From contig NZ_BMYK01000007.1 of the NCBI RefSeq assembly GCF_014652235.1, forward strand, positions 1-64,000: a DNA stretch of 64,000 nucleotides, read 5' to 3'. This document shows, piece by piece, positions 35,170-45,326 of this stretch. How positions within the stretch are numbered: position 1 is the first letter of the stretch; the number at the start of each line of letters is the position of its first letter. This DNA is from Pseudorhodoferax aquiterrae (lineage in GTDB: Bacteria; Pseudomonadota; Gammaproteobacteria; Burkholderiales; Burkholderiaceae_C). The notes below the pieces were generated by a model that made no database searches, had not been told where the DNA came from, and was given only the letters and a program-made list of their open reading frames with translations. Made by a program: the position numbers and the translations under genes.

Positions 35170-36546
35170 CTACAACTGGAAGGCCACTGCAAGCAGCAGC
35201 CCTTCGGCGATGTCGCGGCCCAGCCCCGGCGTCTCGGCCTGGTAGGGCCGGCCCAGCGCGCGCTGGCCCTCGATCCATTGCGCGAGCCAGCCGATCTCGG
35301 CCGCGCCGTAGAACACCACGCCGGCCTCGTGGTTGAGCAGCAGGCTGCGCAGGTCCAGGTTGATCGAGCCCGCAAGCGCCAGCTGTTCGTCGACCACCAC
35401 GGCCTTGGCGTGCGACATGGCGGGCAGCAGGTGGAACACCACGCCGGCCTCGGCCAGGTCGCGCATGGCGCGGCTGCGCGCGAAGTCCGCCAGGCGGTGG
35501 TTGGATTCGGCCGGCAGCACGATGTCCACGGCCACGCCGCGGCGCGCGGCGCGGCGCAAGGCGTCGCGCAGCGCATCGTCGGGAATGAAGTAGGGCGTGG
35601 CCGCCAGGATGCGCTGCTCGGCGCGGTAACAGGCATCGATCAGCAGCGCATGGGCCGTGTCCTCGGCCTGGTCCGGCCCGCTGGGCAGGAACTGCGCGGG
35701 CGCGCCCGGGGCCATGGGCGGAGTCGGCGCCACGGTGCGCGGCGGGGTCTGGCGCACGGCGCTCCAGTCGCGCTCGAACTGCCAGGCCGCGGCGCCTGCC
35801 ACCGGGCCTTCGATGTCGAAGGACAGGTCGGTCCAGGCCGCGATGCCGGCATCGCCCTCGAAATACTCGGCCGCCAGGTTGCGCCCGCCGCTCCACAGCC
35901 GGTGGTCGTCGGCGATGGCCAGCTTGCGGTGGTTGCGCAGGTTGCGCGGGCCGTTGTTGCGCAGGCTCAGCAGGGGTCGGAACACGGCGACCTCGCCGCC
36001 GGCGGCGCGCAGCCGGTCGAAGTGCCGGCGCGGCAGCTGCAGCGCGCCGAAGCCGTCCAGCAGCACGCGCACCTGCACGCCGGCGCGCGCGCGCTCGGCC
36101 AGGCGCTCGACCACGGCATCGCCGAAGGCGTCGCGGCCGATGATGAAGGTGCTGATGTCCAGCCGGTGCTGGGCGCCGGCGATGAGCGCCCAGAGCGCTT
36201 CGCGCGCCGCGGCGCCATCGGCATGGAAGCGCGCACGGTTGTCGCTGGGCGGCGCGAGGTCGAAACCGTCCAGCAGGTCGGCCGCCCAGTGCGTGAAGCG
36301 CGCGGGCCGGCTGCCGCGCAACCGCGGCCGGCCCAGTGGCCGCAGCTTGCGCCGGCCGAACAGCAGGAACAGCGGCAGCACCAGGTAGGGCAGCAGCGCC
36401 AGGCCCATGACCCAGGCGATGGCCGTGGTCGGCGCGCGCGGCTGGCGCCGCGCCCGGTTGGTCAGGATGTAGACGAGGACCGCCAGCGCACCGAACAGCA
36501 GGTGCTGCGAGACGCTGGGCAGCCAGGCGATCAGGGCATGCGCCAC
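35170..36546 (-). CDS. cardiolipin synthase-like phospholipase D protein
   Basis: The 458-residue protein has two N-terminal membrane helices (about 12-30 and 42-65) and two phospholipase D catalytic motifs, HRKLAIAD (first half) and HAKAVVVD (second half), each followed by a GGRN/GSIN-type loop. This matches bacterial cardiolipin synthases (ClsA-like), which join phosphatidylglycerol units, though the chain lacks a strong identifier for ClsA against ClsB or ClsC. The start is GTG at 36546, 19 bases after the MetE-like gene. It is likely cotranscribed with that gene and perhaps the 37-residue membrane protein. Confidence 0.87.
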   Translation of the reverse strand: MAHALIAWLPSVSQHLLFGALAVLVYILTNRARRQPRAPTTAIAWVMGLALLPYLVLPLFLLFGRRKLRPLGRPRLRGSRPARFTHWAADLLDGFDLAPPSDNRARFHADGAAAREALWALIAGAQHRLDISTFIIGRDAFGDAVVERLAERARAGVQVRVLLDGFGALQLPRRHFDRLRAAGGEVAVFRPLLSLRNNGPRNLRNHRKLAIADDHRLWSGGRNLAAEYFEGDAGIAAWTDLSFDIEGPVAGAAAWQFERDWSAVRQTPPRTVAPTPPMAPGAPAQFLPSGPDQAEDTAHALLIDACYRAEQRILAATPYFIPDDALRDALRRAARRGVAVDIVLPAESNHRLADFARSRAMRDLAEAGVVFHLLPAMSHAKAVVVDEQLALAGSINLDLRSLLLNHEAGVVFYGAAEIGWLAQWIEGQRALGRPYQAETPGLGRDIAEGLLLAVAFQL

Positions 36547-36565
36547 GCCTGCGCCACGACCGGGT

Positions 36566-37672
36566 TCAGCCCCACACCTCCTGGGCGGTCTCGACCACCA
36601 GGCGCAGCTTGTCGCGCTGGGCCTGCACGGCGATGTTGTTGCCGTGCACGGTGCTCGAGAAGCCGCACTGCGGGCTCAGCGCGAGCTGTTCCAAGGGCGC
36701 GTAGCGTGCGGCCTCGTCGATGCGGCGCTTCAGCATGTCCTTGCTTTCCATCTCGCCGAACTTGGTGGTCACCAGGCCCAGCACCACGGTCTTGCCCTTG
36801 GGCAGGAAGCGCAGCGGACGGAAATCGCCCGAGCGGTCGTCGTCGTACTCGAGGAAATAGGCGTCCAGGTCCATTTCCTTCAGCAGGGCTTCGGCCACGG
36901 GCTCGTAGTTGCCGGCGGCCGCGTGCGTGCTCTTGAAGTTGCCGCGGCACAGGTGCATGGCCAGCAGCATGCCGGCAGGTTTCTGGGCCACGACCTTGTT
37001 GATGAACCTGGCGTAGCGGTGCGGCAACTCGTTGGGGTCGTCGCCACGCTGGCGCGCGGCCTCGCGCATCTTCTCGTCGCACAGATAGGCCAGGTTGGTG
37101 TCGTCCATCTGGACGTAGGTGCAGCCCGCCGCGGCGAGCGAACGCAGCTCGTCGCCATAGGCCTTGGCCACGTCGTCGTAGAAGTCGGGCTCGAGTTCGG
37201 GGTAGGCCTCCTTGCTGATGCCGCCGCGCCCGCCACGGAAGTGCAGCATGGTCGGCGAGGGGATGGTCACCTTGGGCGTGTTGCCGGCGGCCACCTGGCT
37301 CTTGAGGTACTCAAAGTCGGCCAGCTGGATGTCCTTGGCGTGGCGCACCTTGTCGATCACGCGCATCACGGGCGGGGCCAGTTCCTCGCTGCCGTCGGGC
37401 TTTTGGATGGTGACCGGGATGTCGGTCTTCACCCCGCCCAGCTGCTCGAGGAAGTCGATGTGAAAGTAGGTGCGGCGGAACTCGCCGTCGGTGATGCTCT
37501 TGAGGCCCACGTCCTGCTGGAACTGCACGATCTCGGTGATGGCCCGGTCTTCGACCCGGCGCAGCTGCTCGGGCGTGATCTGGCCCTTGGCTTTCTGTTC
37601 ACGGGCCTCGAGCAGATAGGCGGGGCGCAGGAAGCTGCCGACATGGTCGTAGCGGGCGGGCAATGGGTGCAT
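36566..37672 (-). CDS. MetE C-terminal-domain-like methyltransferase (YxjG type)
   Basis: The 368-residue barrel protein matches the C-terminal half of cobalamin-independent methionine synthase. Candidate zinc ligands are visible as His and Cys in AMHLCRGN, a Glu in AYFLEYDDD and Cys in SPQCGF. It begins YDHVGSFLRPAYLLEAR, as in YxjG/YxjH-like proteins that act as separate methyltransferases. Full MetE is about twice as long, so the folate-binding N-terminal half is absent by design rather than by truncation. AGGAAA precedes the ATG. The methyl donor is unknown; methionine synthesis or homocysteine methylation is possible. Confidence 0.88.
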   Translation of the reverse strand: MHPLPARYDHVGSFLRPAYLLEAREQKAKGQITPEQLRRVEDRAITEIVQFQQDVGLKSITDGEFRRTYFHIDFLEQLGGVKTDIPVTIQKPDGSEELAPPVMRVIDKVRHAKDIQLADFEYLKSQVAAGNTPKVTIPSPTMLHFRGGRGGISKEAYPELEPDFYDDVAKAYGDELRSLAAAGCTYVQMDDTNLAYLCDEKMREAARQRGDDPNELPHRYARFINKVVAQKPAGMLLAMHLCRGNFKSTHAAAGNYEPVAEALLKEMDLDAYFLEYDDDRSGDFRPLRFLPKGKTVVLGLVTTKFGEMESKDMLKRRIDEAARYAPLEQLALSPQCGFSSTVHGNNIAVQAQRDKLRLVVETAQEVWG

Positions 37673-37789
37673 TGTTTCCTCCGTGGTGGGCGTGCATGGC
37701 GCAAGCCGGGCCTGCAGGCGGTGCTTGCGGGGAGGCGCAGTGTAGTGCGCGCCCGCCATGGCCTGGGGCGCCGTGGGTGCTTGGAGAGA

Positions 37790-38686
37790 TCAGGTGTTTT
37801 CGATGCGCCACTGCACCTGCAGCCGCAGCGTCTCGCCCGGCGCGAGCACGCGCAGGCCCGGGCGGCCGGGCAGGTGGAAGGCGTCGATGGGGTGCGTGAT
37901 CGGCTCGAAGCATAGCGCCGGCCCGTGGGCCGGCCGGTACACCAGGCAACAGGGCGCGGATGCCGCGGGGTCGGGCGTGGTCAGCGTGAGCCGCAGTCCA
38001 TGCTCGGGCCAGTCGATGCGGGCCCAGCCCTGCCAGCCGCCGTAGCCGTTGTCGATGAAGCTGCCGTGCGCGGGAATGCCGGCGTTGAGGTCCCAGTCGG
38101 CCGGCAGGTCCCGGGTGTAGCCGGTCGGGATCGGGTCGTCGCCGCTGAGCCACACGCTGTCGACGCCGGCCTGCACGACCATGGCCGGCGTGCGCGGGAA
38201 CCAGGGGTGCAGGCCCAGGCCGTGGGGCAGCGGCGCGGCGCCCAGGTGCCGTACCTCGACGCTTTGGTCCAGCCCGCCCGGCACCAGGCGGAAGTGCTGC
38301 GTGGCCGCGTAGTCGTAGGGATTGCCGCCGAAGTGCCGGGAGCGCAAGTCCATGCGCAGCTGGTCGGCCGCCGGTTGCGCGAGCGTCCAGGCCTGCAGCC
38401 AGGCGTCGCCATGGATGGGGTAGGGCTCGCCCGCTCGGTTGGGCTGCATGGGGTGCCAGTGCCCGTCCTGCGCGAAGCCGCCCTGGCCGATGCGGTTGGA
38501 CCAGGGCAGCATGGCGAACGAGGCCAGCTGGTAGAGGTCGGTGCTCTGGCCATCCCAGGGGCGCCAGAGGTCGAGCAGCCTGCCGTCCGGCCGCTGGCAG
38601 CGCCAGGCCGCGACCGCACCACCGAGCGAGGGCACGAGGCCGAGTTCCTGGCCGGCGTGGCGCAGCCAGACGGTGGTGTGGCTCAT
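37790..38686 (-). CDS. aldose 1-epimerase (mutarotase)
   Basis: The 298-residue protein has the galactose-mutarotase-like fold: MLPWSNRIGQGGF, HGDAWLQAW (catalytic His region), GLGLHPWFPR, and the Glu region CFEPITHPIDAFHLPG near the C-terminus. It interconverts alpha and beta sugars so that the anomer used by the dehydrogenase is supplied. The ATG overlaps the stop of the lactonase gene (ATGA). It therefore belongs with the lactonase and the divergent sugar dehydrogenase in a sugar-oxidation set. Confidence 0.9.
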   Translation of the reverse strand: MSHTTVWLRHAGQELGLVPSLGGAVAAWRCQRPDGRLLDLWRPWDGQSTDLYQLASFAMLPWSNRIGQGGFAQDGHWHPMQPNRAGEPYPIHGDAWLQAWTLAQPAADQLRMDLRSRHFGGNPYDYAATQHFRLVPGGLDQSVEVRHLGAAPLPHGLGLHPWFPRTPAMVVQAGVDSVWLSGDDPIPTGYTRDLPADWDLNAGIPAHGSFIDNGYGGWQGWARIDWPEHGLRLTLTTPDPAASAPCCLVYRPAHGPALCFEPITHPIDAFHLPGRPGLRVLAPGETLRLQVQWRIENT

Positions 38687-39606
38687 GTGCTGTCTCCGAA
38701 ACGATGCGCCGGCAGGCCCGGGCTGTCCAGCATGACGGCGAACAAGGCACCGGCCAGCGGCTGCGCGGCGCGGGCCGCGGCGTCCAGGCCGGTGGCGGCG
38801 CTGGTGACGAACAGCGTGCGCAGGTCGGGCCCGCCGAAGGCGCAGCTCGTGATCTGGCGGGCGGGCAGATGGATGCGGCAGAGCTCGGCCGCGCTGTCCG
38901 GGTCGTGGCAGCTCACGCAGCCGCCGCCCCAGTGCGCGATCCAGATGCGGCCGGCGGCGTCGGTGCACATGCCGTCGGGCACGCCGTCGTCGGCGGCCAG
39001 GCGCAGCCAGGGCCGGCGCCCGGCGATGCGGCCGGTGGCGGCATCGAAGTCGTAGGCCAGCACCTGGGCCTGCACCGTGTCGTTGAAGAGCATGGTGCGG
39101 CCGTCGCGCGACCAGGTCGGGCCGTTGGTCACGGCGAATCCCGCGTCGTGCCGCGTGCAGCGGCCGTCGGGGTCGAAGCGGTACAGCGCGCCCGTGGGTG
39201 CGGCGCAGTCGAAGTCCATGCTGCCGGCCCAGAAGCGGCCGTGGGCATCGCACTTGCCGTCGTTGAAGCGGTTGTGCGCGGGCTCGTCCGCGACCCGGTG
39301 CAAGGGCGTGAGCCGCCCGTCCTCGGGATCGAAGGCGAAGAAGCCGTGGCGCAGGGCCAGCAGCAGGCCGGTGCCGTCCGCGCGTTCGGCCACGGCCGAG
39401 ACCTCTTGGTCGAAGTCCCAGTGCGTGCGCGCGCCCTGTGGCCACGCCAGGCGGTGCAGCCGCCGGCCCAGGATATCGACCCACCACAGCGCCTGCGTGC
39501 GCGACGACCACAGCGCGCCTTCGCCGAGCTGGGCGCCGGCATCCCAGACGCAGTGCGGTTCGGAGAGGGGACGTGGCGCGTCGGGCATGGGAGCGTCGGC
39601 AGGCAT
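38683..39606 (-). CDS. SMP-30/gluconolactonase-family sugar lactonase
   Basis: The 307-residue beta-propeller protein has the metal-binding motifs of the SMP-30 family: LGEGALW (Glu), NRFNDGKCD (Asn), VTNGPTWS and DGVPDGMCTD (Asp). It hydrolyses an aldono-lactone to the aldonate, the second step of non-phosphorylative sugar oxidation. The start at 39606 has a weak ribosome-binding site; the ATG six codons later is possible. It is divergent from the SDR sugar dehydrogenase with 56 bases between, and coupled to the mutarotase gene. Confidence 0.9.
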   Translation of the reverse strand: MPADAPMPDAPRPLSEPHCVWDAGAQLGEGALWSSRTQALWWVDILGRRLHRLAWPQGARTHWDFDQEVSAVAERADGTGLLLALRHGFFAFDPEDGRLTPLHRVADEPAHNRFNDGKCDAHGRFWAGSMDFDCAAPTGALYRFDPDGRCTRHDAGFAVTNGPTWSRDGRTMLFNDTVQAQVLAYDFDAATGRIAGRRPWLRLAADDGVPDGMCTDAAGRIWIAHWGGGCVSCHDPDSAAELCRIHLPARQITSCAFGGPDLRTLFVTSAATGLDAAARAAQPLAGALFAVMLDSPGLPAHRFGDST

Positions 39607-39630
39607 GGGGGTGGGGGCTTGACGCGGCGG

Positions 39631-39695
39631 ATCGTATCAAGGCACATTCATATTAGAAAGAAATGATTTTTGCAATTACAGATAGCAATATGAAT
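39631..39695. promoter_or_regulatory. A/T-rich divergent control region of lactonase and sugar dehydrogenase
   Basis: This patch is far richer in A and T than its surroundings. ATTCATATT (39646-39654) and its exact complement (39687-39695) form an inverted repeat that runs into the start of the SDR gene. TTGATACGAT on the minus strand (39631-39640) resembles the repeats next to the LysR gene at 41445-41489. It is a probable regulatory site shared by both genes. Confidence 0.45.
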
Positions 39696-40481
39696 ATGTC
39701 AACTCTACCTGCCGGAGACAGCAAGGCGTCCTACCCCAGCCTGCGCGGCCGCAACTGCTTCGTGACGGGGGGCGGCAGCGGCATCGGCGCGGCCATCGTC
39801 GCGGCGCTGGCGGCCCAGGGCGCGCACGTGGCCTTCGTCGACGTGGCCGAGGCGCCCAGCCGTGCGCTGGCCGACGGCATCGCCCAGGCCGGCCAGGGCA
39901 CGGTCTGGTGGCGGCGCTGCGACGTGCGCGACATCGCCGCCCTGCAGGCGGCCATCGCCGATGCGCAGGCCGCGCTGGGCGACTTCTCCGTGCTGGTCAA
40001 CAACGTGGCCAGCGACGACCGCCACACGCTGGAGTCGGTCACGCCGGCCTACTACGACGAGCGCATCGCGATCAACGAGCGGCCGGCCTTCTTCGCGATC
40101 CAGTCCGTGGTGCCGGGCATGCGCCGGCTCGGCGCGGGCTCCATCGTCAACCTGGGCTCCACGGGCTGGCAGGGCAAGGGCACGGGCTACCCCGTCTATG
40201 CGATCGCCAAGTCCTCGGTCAACGGGCTCACGCGCGGCCTGGCGCGCACGCTGGGCGCCGACCGCATCCGCATCAACACGGTGTCCCCAGGCTGGGTCAT
40301 GACCGAGCGGCAGATCCAGCTCTGGCTCGACGCCGAGGGCGAGAAGGAACTGGCCCGCAACCAGTGCCTGCCCGACAAGCTGGCGCCGCAGGACATCGCC
40401 GCCATGGTGCTGTTCCTGGCCTCGGACGACGCGAAGATGTGCACGGCGCAGGAGTTCACGGTGGATGCAGGCTGGGTCTGA
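39663..40481 (+). CDS. SDR-family sugar 1-dehydrogenase
   Basis: The 272-residue short-chain dehydrogenase has the cofactor motif TGGGSGIG (35-42), an acidic residue after beta-2 (VDVAE) favouring NAD, NNVAS, and the active-site pair Tyr179 and Lys183 in YAIAK. Placed between a lactonase, an aldonate dehydratase operon and sugar importers, it probably oxidises an aldose such as L-arabinose or D-galactose to the lactone. The start is uncertain: ATG 39663 follows GAAAG, but ATG 39690 or 39696 is possible because the first 11 codons are A/T-rich and overlap a palindrome. It ends next to the convergent LysR gene with no gap. Confidence 0.86.
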   Translation: MIFAITDSNMNMSTLPAGDSKASYPSLRGRNCFVTGGGSGIGAAIVAALAAQGAHVAFVDVAEAPSRALADGIAQAGQGTVWWRRCDVRDIAALQAAIADAQAALGDFSVLVNNVASDDRHTLESVTPAYYDERIAINERPAFFAIQSVVPGMRRLGAGSIVNLGSTGWQGKGTGYPVYAIAKSSVNGLTRGLARTLGADRIRINTVSPGWVMTERQIQLWLDAEGEKELARNQCLPDKLAPQDIAAMVLFLASDDAKMCTAQEFTVDAGWV

Positions 40482-41429
40482 TCAGGCTTCCATGCGCTTG
40501 CCATAGGCCGAGAACGCGGCCGTGCGCAGCGCCTGCATGAGCAGCGTGGCCCCGGGCGAGAGCAGCCGGTCGCTGCGCGTGATGAGGCCGAAATCGTCCA
40601 TGTGGCAGGGCATGTCCAGCGGCAGCACGCTGACGATGCCGTGCGCCGCGTAGTAGCGCGCCACCTCGGTCGCCACCACGCAGAGCATGTCGCTTTGCTG
40701 CAGCATGCGGGTGATGAACAGGATGGCCGCGCTCTCGATCACGTTGAACGGCGGCTCCAGCCCGGCCTCCTGGAACATCAGGTCGAAGCGGTGGCGCAGC
40801 ACGCTGCCGGCCGGCGGCACGATCCAGCCGGCCTGTACCACGTCGGCGAGCGTGAGCCCGCTCGCGCCGGCCAGCGGATGGCCCGGCCGCGCCACGGCGC
40901 AGACCGGCTCGCCCGTCACGGGCTCGTAGCGCAGATTGGTCTTGTCCTCGCCCGCGAAGAAGCGCGCCACCGCGATGTCCAGCTTGCCCTGGCGCAGCCG
41001 CTCGAGCAGCGGCGGGCTGTTCTCGATCTCCAGCACCACGCGCAGGCTGGGCTGTTCGCGCTTGACCATGGCGATGGCGGGCGGCAGCAGTGCCAGTGCG
41101 GGCGAGGTGATCGCGCCCACGGCGACCTGGCCGAAGCGCCCGGCCTTCAGCGCGCTGAGCTCCTCGTGCGCCTGGTTCAGGCTGGCCAGCGCCTGGCGCG
41201 CATGGCGGATCATGGTCTCGCCGTACCAGGTCGGGCGCATGCCGCGCGGCAGCCGCTCGAACAGCGGCACCTCCAGCACGTCTTCCAGATCCTTGAGCAG
41301 CTTGGAGGCGGCCGGCTGCGTCATGTTGAGCTGGCGCGCTGCACCGTGGATGTTGCCTTCCTCGGCCAGCGCAGAGAGCAGCAGCAGCTGGCGCGTCTTC
41401 AGCCGGGCCTGCAGAAACCAGTGCGACAT
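40482..41429 (-). CDS. LysR-family transcriptional regulator
   Basis: The 315-residue protein has the LysR helix-turn-helix at 10-65 (LKTRQLLLLSALAEEGNIHGAARQLNMTQPAASKLLKDLEDVL) and a periplasmic-binding-like effector domain (about 95-300). Sequence features such as HWFLQARLKTRQLLLL and RGMRPTWYGE are close to GbpR/GalR-type LysR proteins that control sugar uptake next to ChvE. AGGAAA precedes the ATG. It is divergent from the sugar importer operon across an A/T-rich region with direct repeats. Confidence 0.92.
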   Translation of the reverse strand: MSHWFLQARLKTRQLLLLSALAEEGNIHGAARQLNMTQPAASKLLKDLEDVLEVPLFERLPRGMRPTWYGETMIRHARQALASLNQAHEELSALKAGRFGQVAVGAITSPALALLPPAIAMVKREQPSLRVVLEIENSPPLLERLRQGKLDIAVARFFAGEDKTNLRYEPVTGEPVCAVARPGHPLAGASGLTLADVVQAGWIVPPAGSVLRHRFDLMFQEAGLEPPFNVIESAAILFITRMLQQSDMLCVVATEVARYYAAHGIVSVLPLDMPCHMDDFGLITRSDRLLSPGATLLMQALRTAAFSAYGKRMEA

Positions 41430-41444
41430 CGGGTTTTCCTGATG

Positions 41445-41489
41445 ATTGAATTGATATCGCTTTTGTCGAAAAAACGATTGGATTGATAC
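41445..41489. promoter_or_regulatory. direct repeats in the LysR-importer control region
   Basis: ATTGAATTGATAT (41445-41457) and ATTGGATTGATAC (41477-41489) are two near-identical 13-base repeats 32 bases apart, in an A/T-rich stretch between divergent genes. They fit recognition and activation sites of a LysR regulator. Confidence 0.5.
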
Positions 41490-41585
41490 ATTTTTCATTC
41501 TTACACTGGCGCCCGGCCTCGGCAAGTCGCGTTCTGCATAGCAAGACGCGGATACCGCCTCACCAAACCCGCAGGAGACAACGCC

Positions 41586-42551
41586 ATGCAACAGAACCGC
41601 AGAGACCTCATTGCCGCCGCCGCGGCACTCGCCCTTGCCAGCGCCCTGCCGGGCCAGGCCTTCGCGCAGAAGAAGATCGTGCTGGGCTTCAGCCAGGTGG
41701 GGGCCGAAAGCGAATGGCGCACGGCCAACACCGAATCCATCAAGAGCGCGGCCAAGGACGCCGGCATCGAACTGAAGTTCTCCGACGCCCAGCAAAAGCA
41801 GGAGAACCAGATCAAGGCCATCCGTGCTTTCATCGCGCAGAAGGTCGACGTGATCGCGTTCTCGCCCGTCGTCGAATCGGGTTGGGACAACGTGCTGCGC
41901 GAGGCCAAGGCCGCCAAGATCCCGGTGGTCCTGACCGACCGCGCCGTCAACGCCAAGGACACCTCGCTCTACGTGAGCTTCATGGGTTCGGATTTCGTCG
42001 AAGAGGGCCGCAAGGCCGGCCGCTGGCTGGTCGAGAAGATGAAGGGCCAGAGCGGCGAGGTGCGCATCGTCGAGCTGCAGGGCACGGTGGGCTCGGCCCC
42101 GGCGATCGACCGCAAGAAGGGCTTCGAGGAAATCATCAAGGCCGACCCCAAGTTCAAGATCGTGCGCAGCCAGACCGGCGACTTCACGCGGGCCAAGGGC
42201 AAGGAGGTCATGGAGGCCTTCCTGAAGGCCGAGGGCAAGGGCATCAACGTGCTCTACGCGCACAACGACGACATGGCCATCGGCGCGATCCAGGCCATCG
42301 AGGAGGCCGGCCTCAAGCCCGCCAAGGACATCGTGATCATCTCCATCGACGCCGTGAAGGGCGCGTTCGAGGCCATGATCGCCGGCAAGCTCAACGTCTC
42401 GGTCGAGTGCAGCCCGCTGCTGGGCCCGCAGCTCATGACGGCGGTCAAGGACATCGTGGCCGGCAAGACCATCCCCAAGCGCATCGAGACCGTGGAGAGC
42501 ATCTTCCCGATGGAGACCGCCGCGGCCGAGTTCCCCAAGCGGAAATACTAG
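41586..42551 (+). CDS. ytfQ: sugar ABC transporter binding protein (YtfQ type)
   Basis: The 321-residue periplasmic protein has a signal peptide (1-27, cleaved after AFA) and the ribose-type binding fold: VLGFSQVGAESEWRTANTESIKSAA, VDVIAFSPVVESGWDNVL, and YAHNDDMAIGAIQAIEEAG. The opening matches YtfQ, which binds galactofuranose-like sugars in E. coli. GGAGA precedes the ATG. Its expected partners YtfR, YtfT and YjfF lie 4 kb downstream, beyond a complete second importer. Confidence 0.9.
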   Translation: MQQNRRDLIAAAAALALASALPGQAFAQKKIVLGFSQVGAESEWRTANTESIKSAAKDAGIELKFSDAQQKQENQIKAIRAFIAQKVDVIAFSPVVESGWDNVLREAKAAKIPVVLTDRAVNAKDTSLYVSFMGSDFVEEGRKAGRWLVEKMKGQSGEVRIVELQGTVGSAPAIDRKKGFEEIIKADPKFKIVRSQTGDFTRAKGKEVMEAFLKAEGKGINVLYAHNDDMAIGAIQAIEEAGLKPAKDIVIISIDAVKGAFEAMIAGKLNVSVECSPLLGPQLMTAVKDIVAGKTIPKRIETVESIFPMETAAAEFPKRKY

Positions 42552-42592
42552 GCTCGCCCCCAGTCTTCGCGCACTTCGTGTCGCTTCGCCAA

Positions 42593-42640
42593 CCCCCTGC
42601 CGGGGGCAACACCAGCGGCCCGGCAGAGCCGGCTCCGCGG
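42593..42640 (+). repeat. two-hairpin intergenic repeat, copy A
   Basis: CCCCC-tgcc-GGGGG (42593-42606) is followed by CCAGCGG, then CCGGC-AGA-GCCGG (42620-42632), then TCCGCGG. A second copy on the other strand lies at 58134-58182, with the same loops but a changed and still paired second stem. It occupies most of the 146-base gap between the two binding-protein genes. It has the look of a repeat I associate with comamonads. Confidence 0.6.
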
Positions 42641-42697
42641 TGTTTCCCGCACTGACACGCCCCATTGCCAAGGTTTCGCCAAAAAGGACAACACAAC

Positions 42698-43762
42698 ATG
42701 CGACGCACATTCCTGAAGACCCTGGCGGCCGCTGCCGCCGTGCTGGCCATCGCGCCCTGGGCGCAGGCCCAGGACAAGGGCATGGTGGGCATCTCCATGC
42801 CCACCAAGTCCTCGGCCCGCTGGATCGACGACGGCAACAACATGGTCAAGGTGCTCAAGGAGCGCGGCTACAAGACCGACCTGCAGTACGCCGACGACGA
42901 CATCCCCAACCAGCTGGCGCAGATCGAGAACATGGTGACCAAGGGCGCCAAGGTGCTCGTGATCGCCTCCATCGACGGCACCACCTTGTCCAAGGCCTTG
43001 CAGAACGCGGCCGACAAGGGCGTCAAGGTGATCGCCTACGACCGGCTCATCAAGGGCTCCAAGAACGTCGACTACTACGCCACCTTCGACAACTTCCAGG
43101 TCGGCGTTCTGCAGGCCATGTCCATCGTCGATGCGCTGGGCCTCAAGCAGGGCAAGGGCCCGTTCAACATCGAGCTGTTCGGCGGCTCGCCCGACGACAA
43201 CAACGCCTTCTTCTTCTACGACGGCGCGATGTCGGTCTTGAAGCCCTACATCGACAGCGGCAAGCTCGTGGTGCGCAGCAAACAGACGGGCATGGACAAG
43301 GTGGGCACGCTGCGCTGGGACGGCGCGGTGGCGCAGGCGCGCATGGACAACCTGCTGTCGGCCTTCTACGGCAACGCCAAGGTCGATGCCGTGCTCTCGC
43401 CCTACGACGGCCTGTCCATCGGCATCCTGTCCTCGCTCAAGGGCGTGGGCTATTGCACCAAGCAGACCCCGTGCCCCGTCGTGAGCGGGCAGGACGCCGA
43501 GGTGCAGTCCGTCAAGTCCATCCTGCGCGGCGAGCAGACCTCCACCATCTTCAAGGACACGCGCGAGCTGGCCAAGGTCGCGGCCAACATGGTGGACGCC
43601 GTGGTCTCGGGCAAGACGCCCGAGGTCAACGACACCAAGACCTACAACAACGGCGTGAAGGTCGTGCCCTCCTACCTGCTCAAGCCCGTCACGGTGGACA
43701 AGAGCAACTGGGAGCCCGTGCTGGTCGGCAGCGGCTACTACAAGGCCTCGCAGATCAAGTAA
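42698..43762 (+). CDS. chvE: multiple-sugar-binding periplasmic receptor (ChvE type)
   Basis: The 354-residue receptor has a signal peptide (1-24, cleaved after AQA) and the ChvE/XylF-like pattern [55 protein letters not shown], and a pair of Cys (YCTKQTPC). ChvE-type proteins bind L-arabinose, D-galactose, D-xylose and related aldoses. AAGGA lies upstream. It is followed by gguA and gguB and forms a complete importer with them. Confidence 0.92.
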   Translation: MRRTFLKTLAAAAAVLAIAPWAQAQDKGMVGISMPTKSSARWIDDGNNMVKVLKERGYKTDLQYADDDIPNQLAQIENMVTKGAKVLVIASIDGTTLSKALQNAADKGVKVIAYDRLIKGSKNVDYYATFDNFQVGVLQAMSIVDALGLKQGKGPFNIELFGGSPDDNNAFFFYDGAMSVLKPYIDSGKLVVRSKQTGMDKVGTLRWDGAVAQARMDNLLSAFYGNAKVDAVLSPYDGLSIGILSSLKGVGYCTKQTPCPVVSGQDAEVQSVKSILRGEQTSTIFKDTRELAKVAANMVDAVVSGKTPEVNDTKTYNNGVKVVPSYLLKPVTVDKSNWEPVLVGSGYYKASQIK

Positions 43763-43778
43763 GCGGGCAGGGGCTGGC

Positions 43779-45322
<1,544 letters not shown>

Positions 45323-45326
<4 letters not shown>

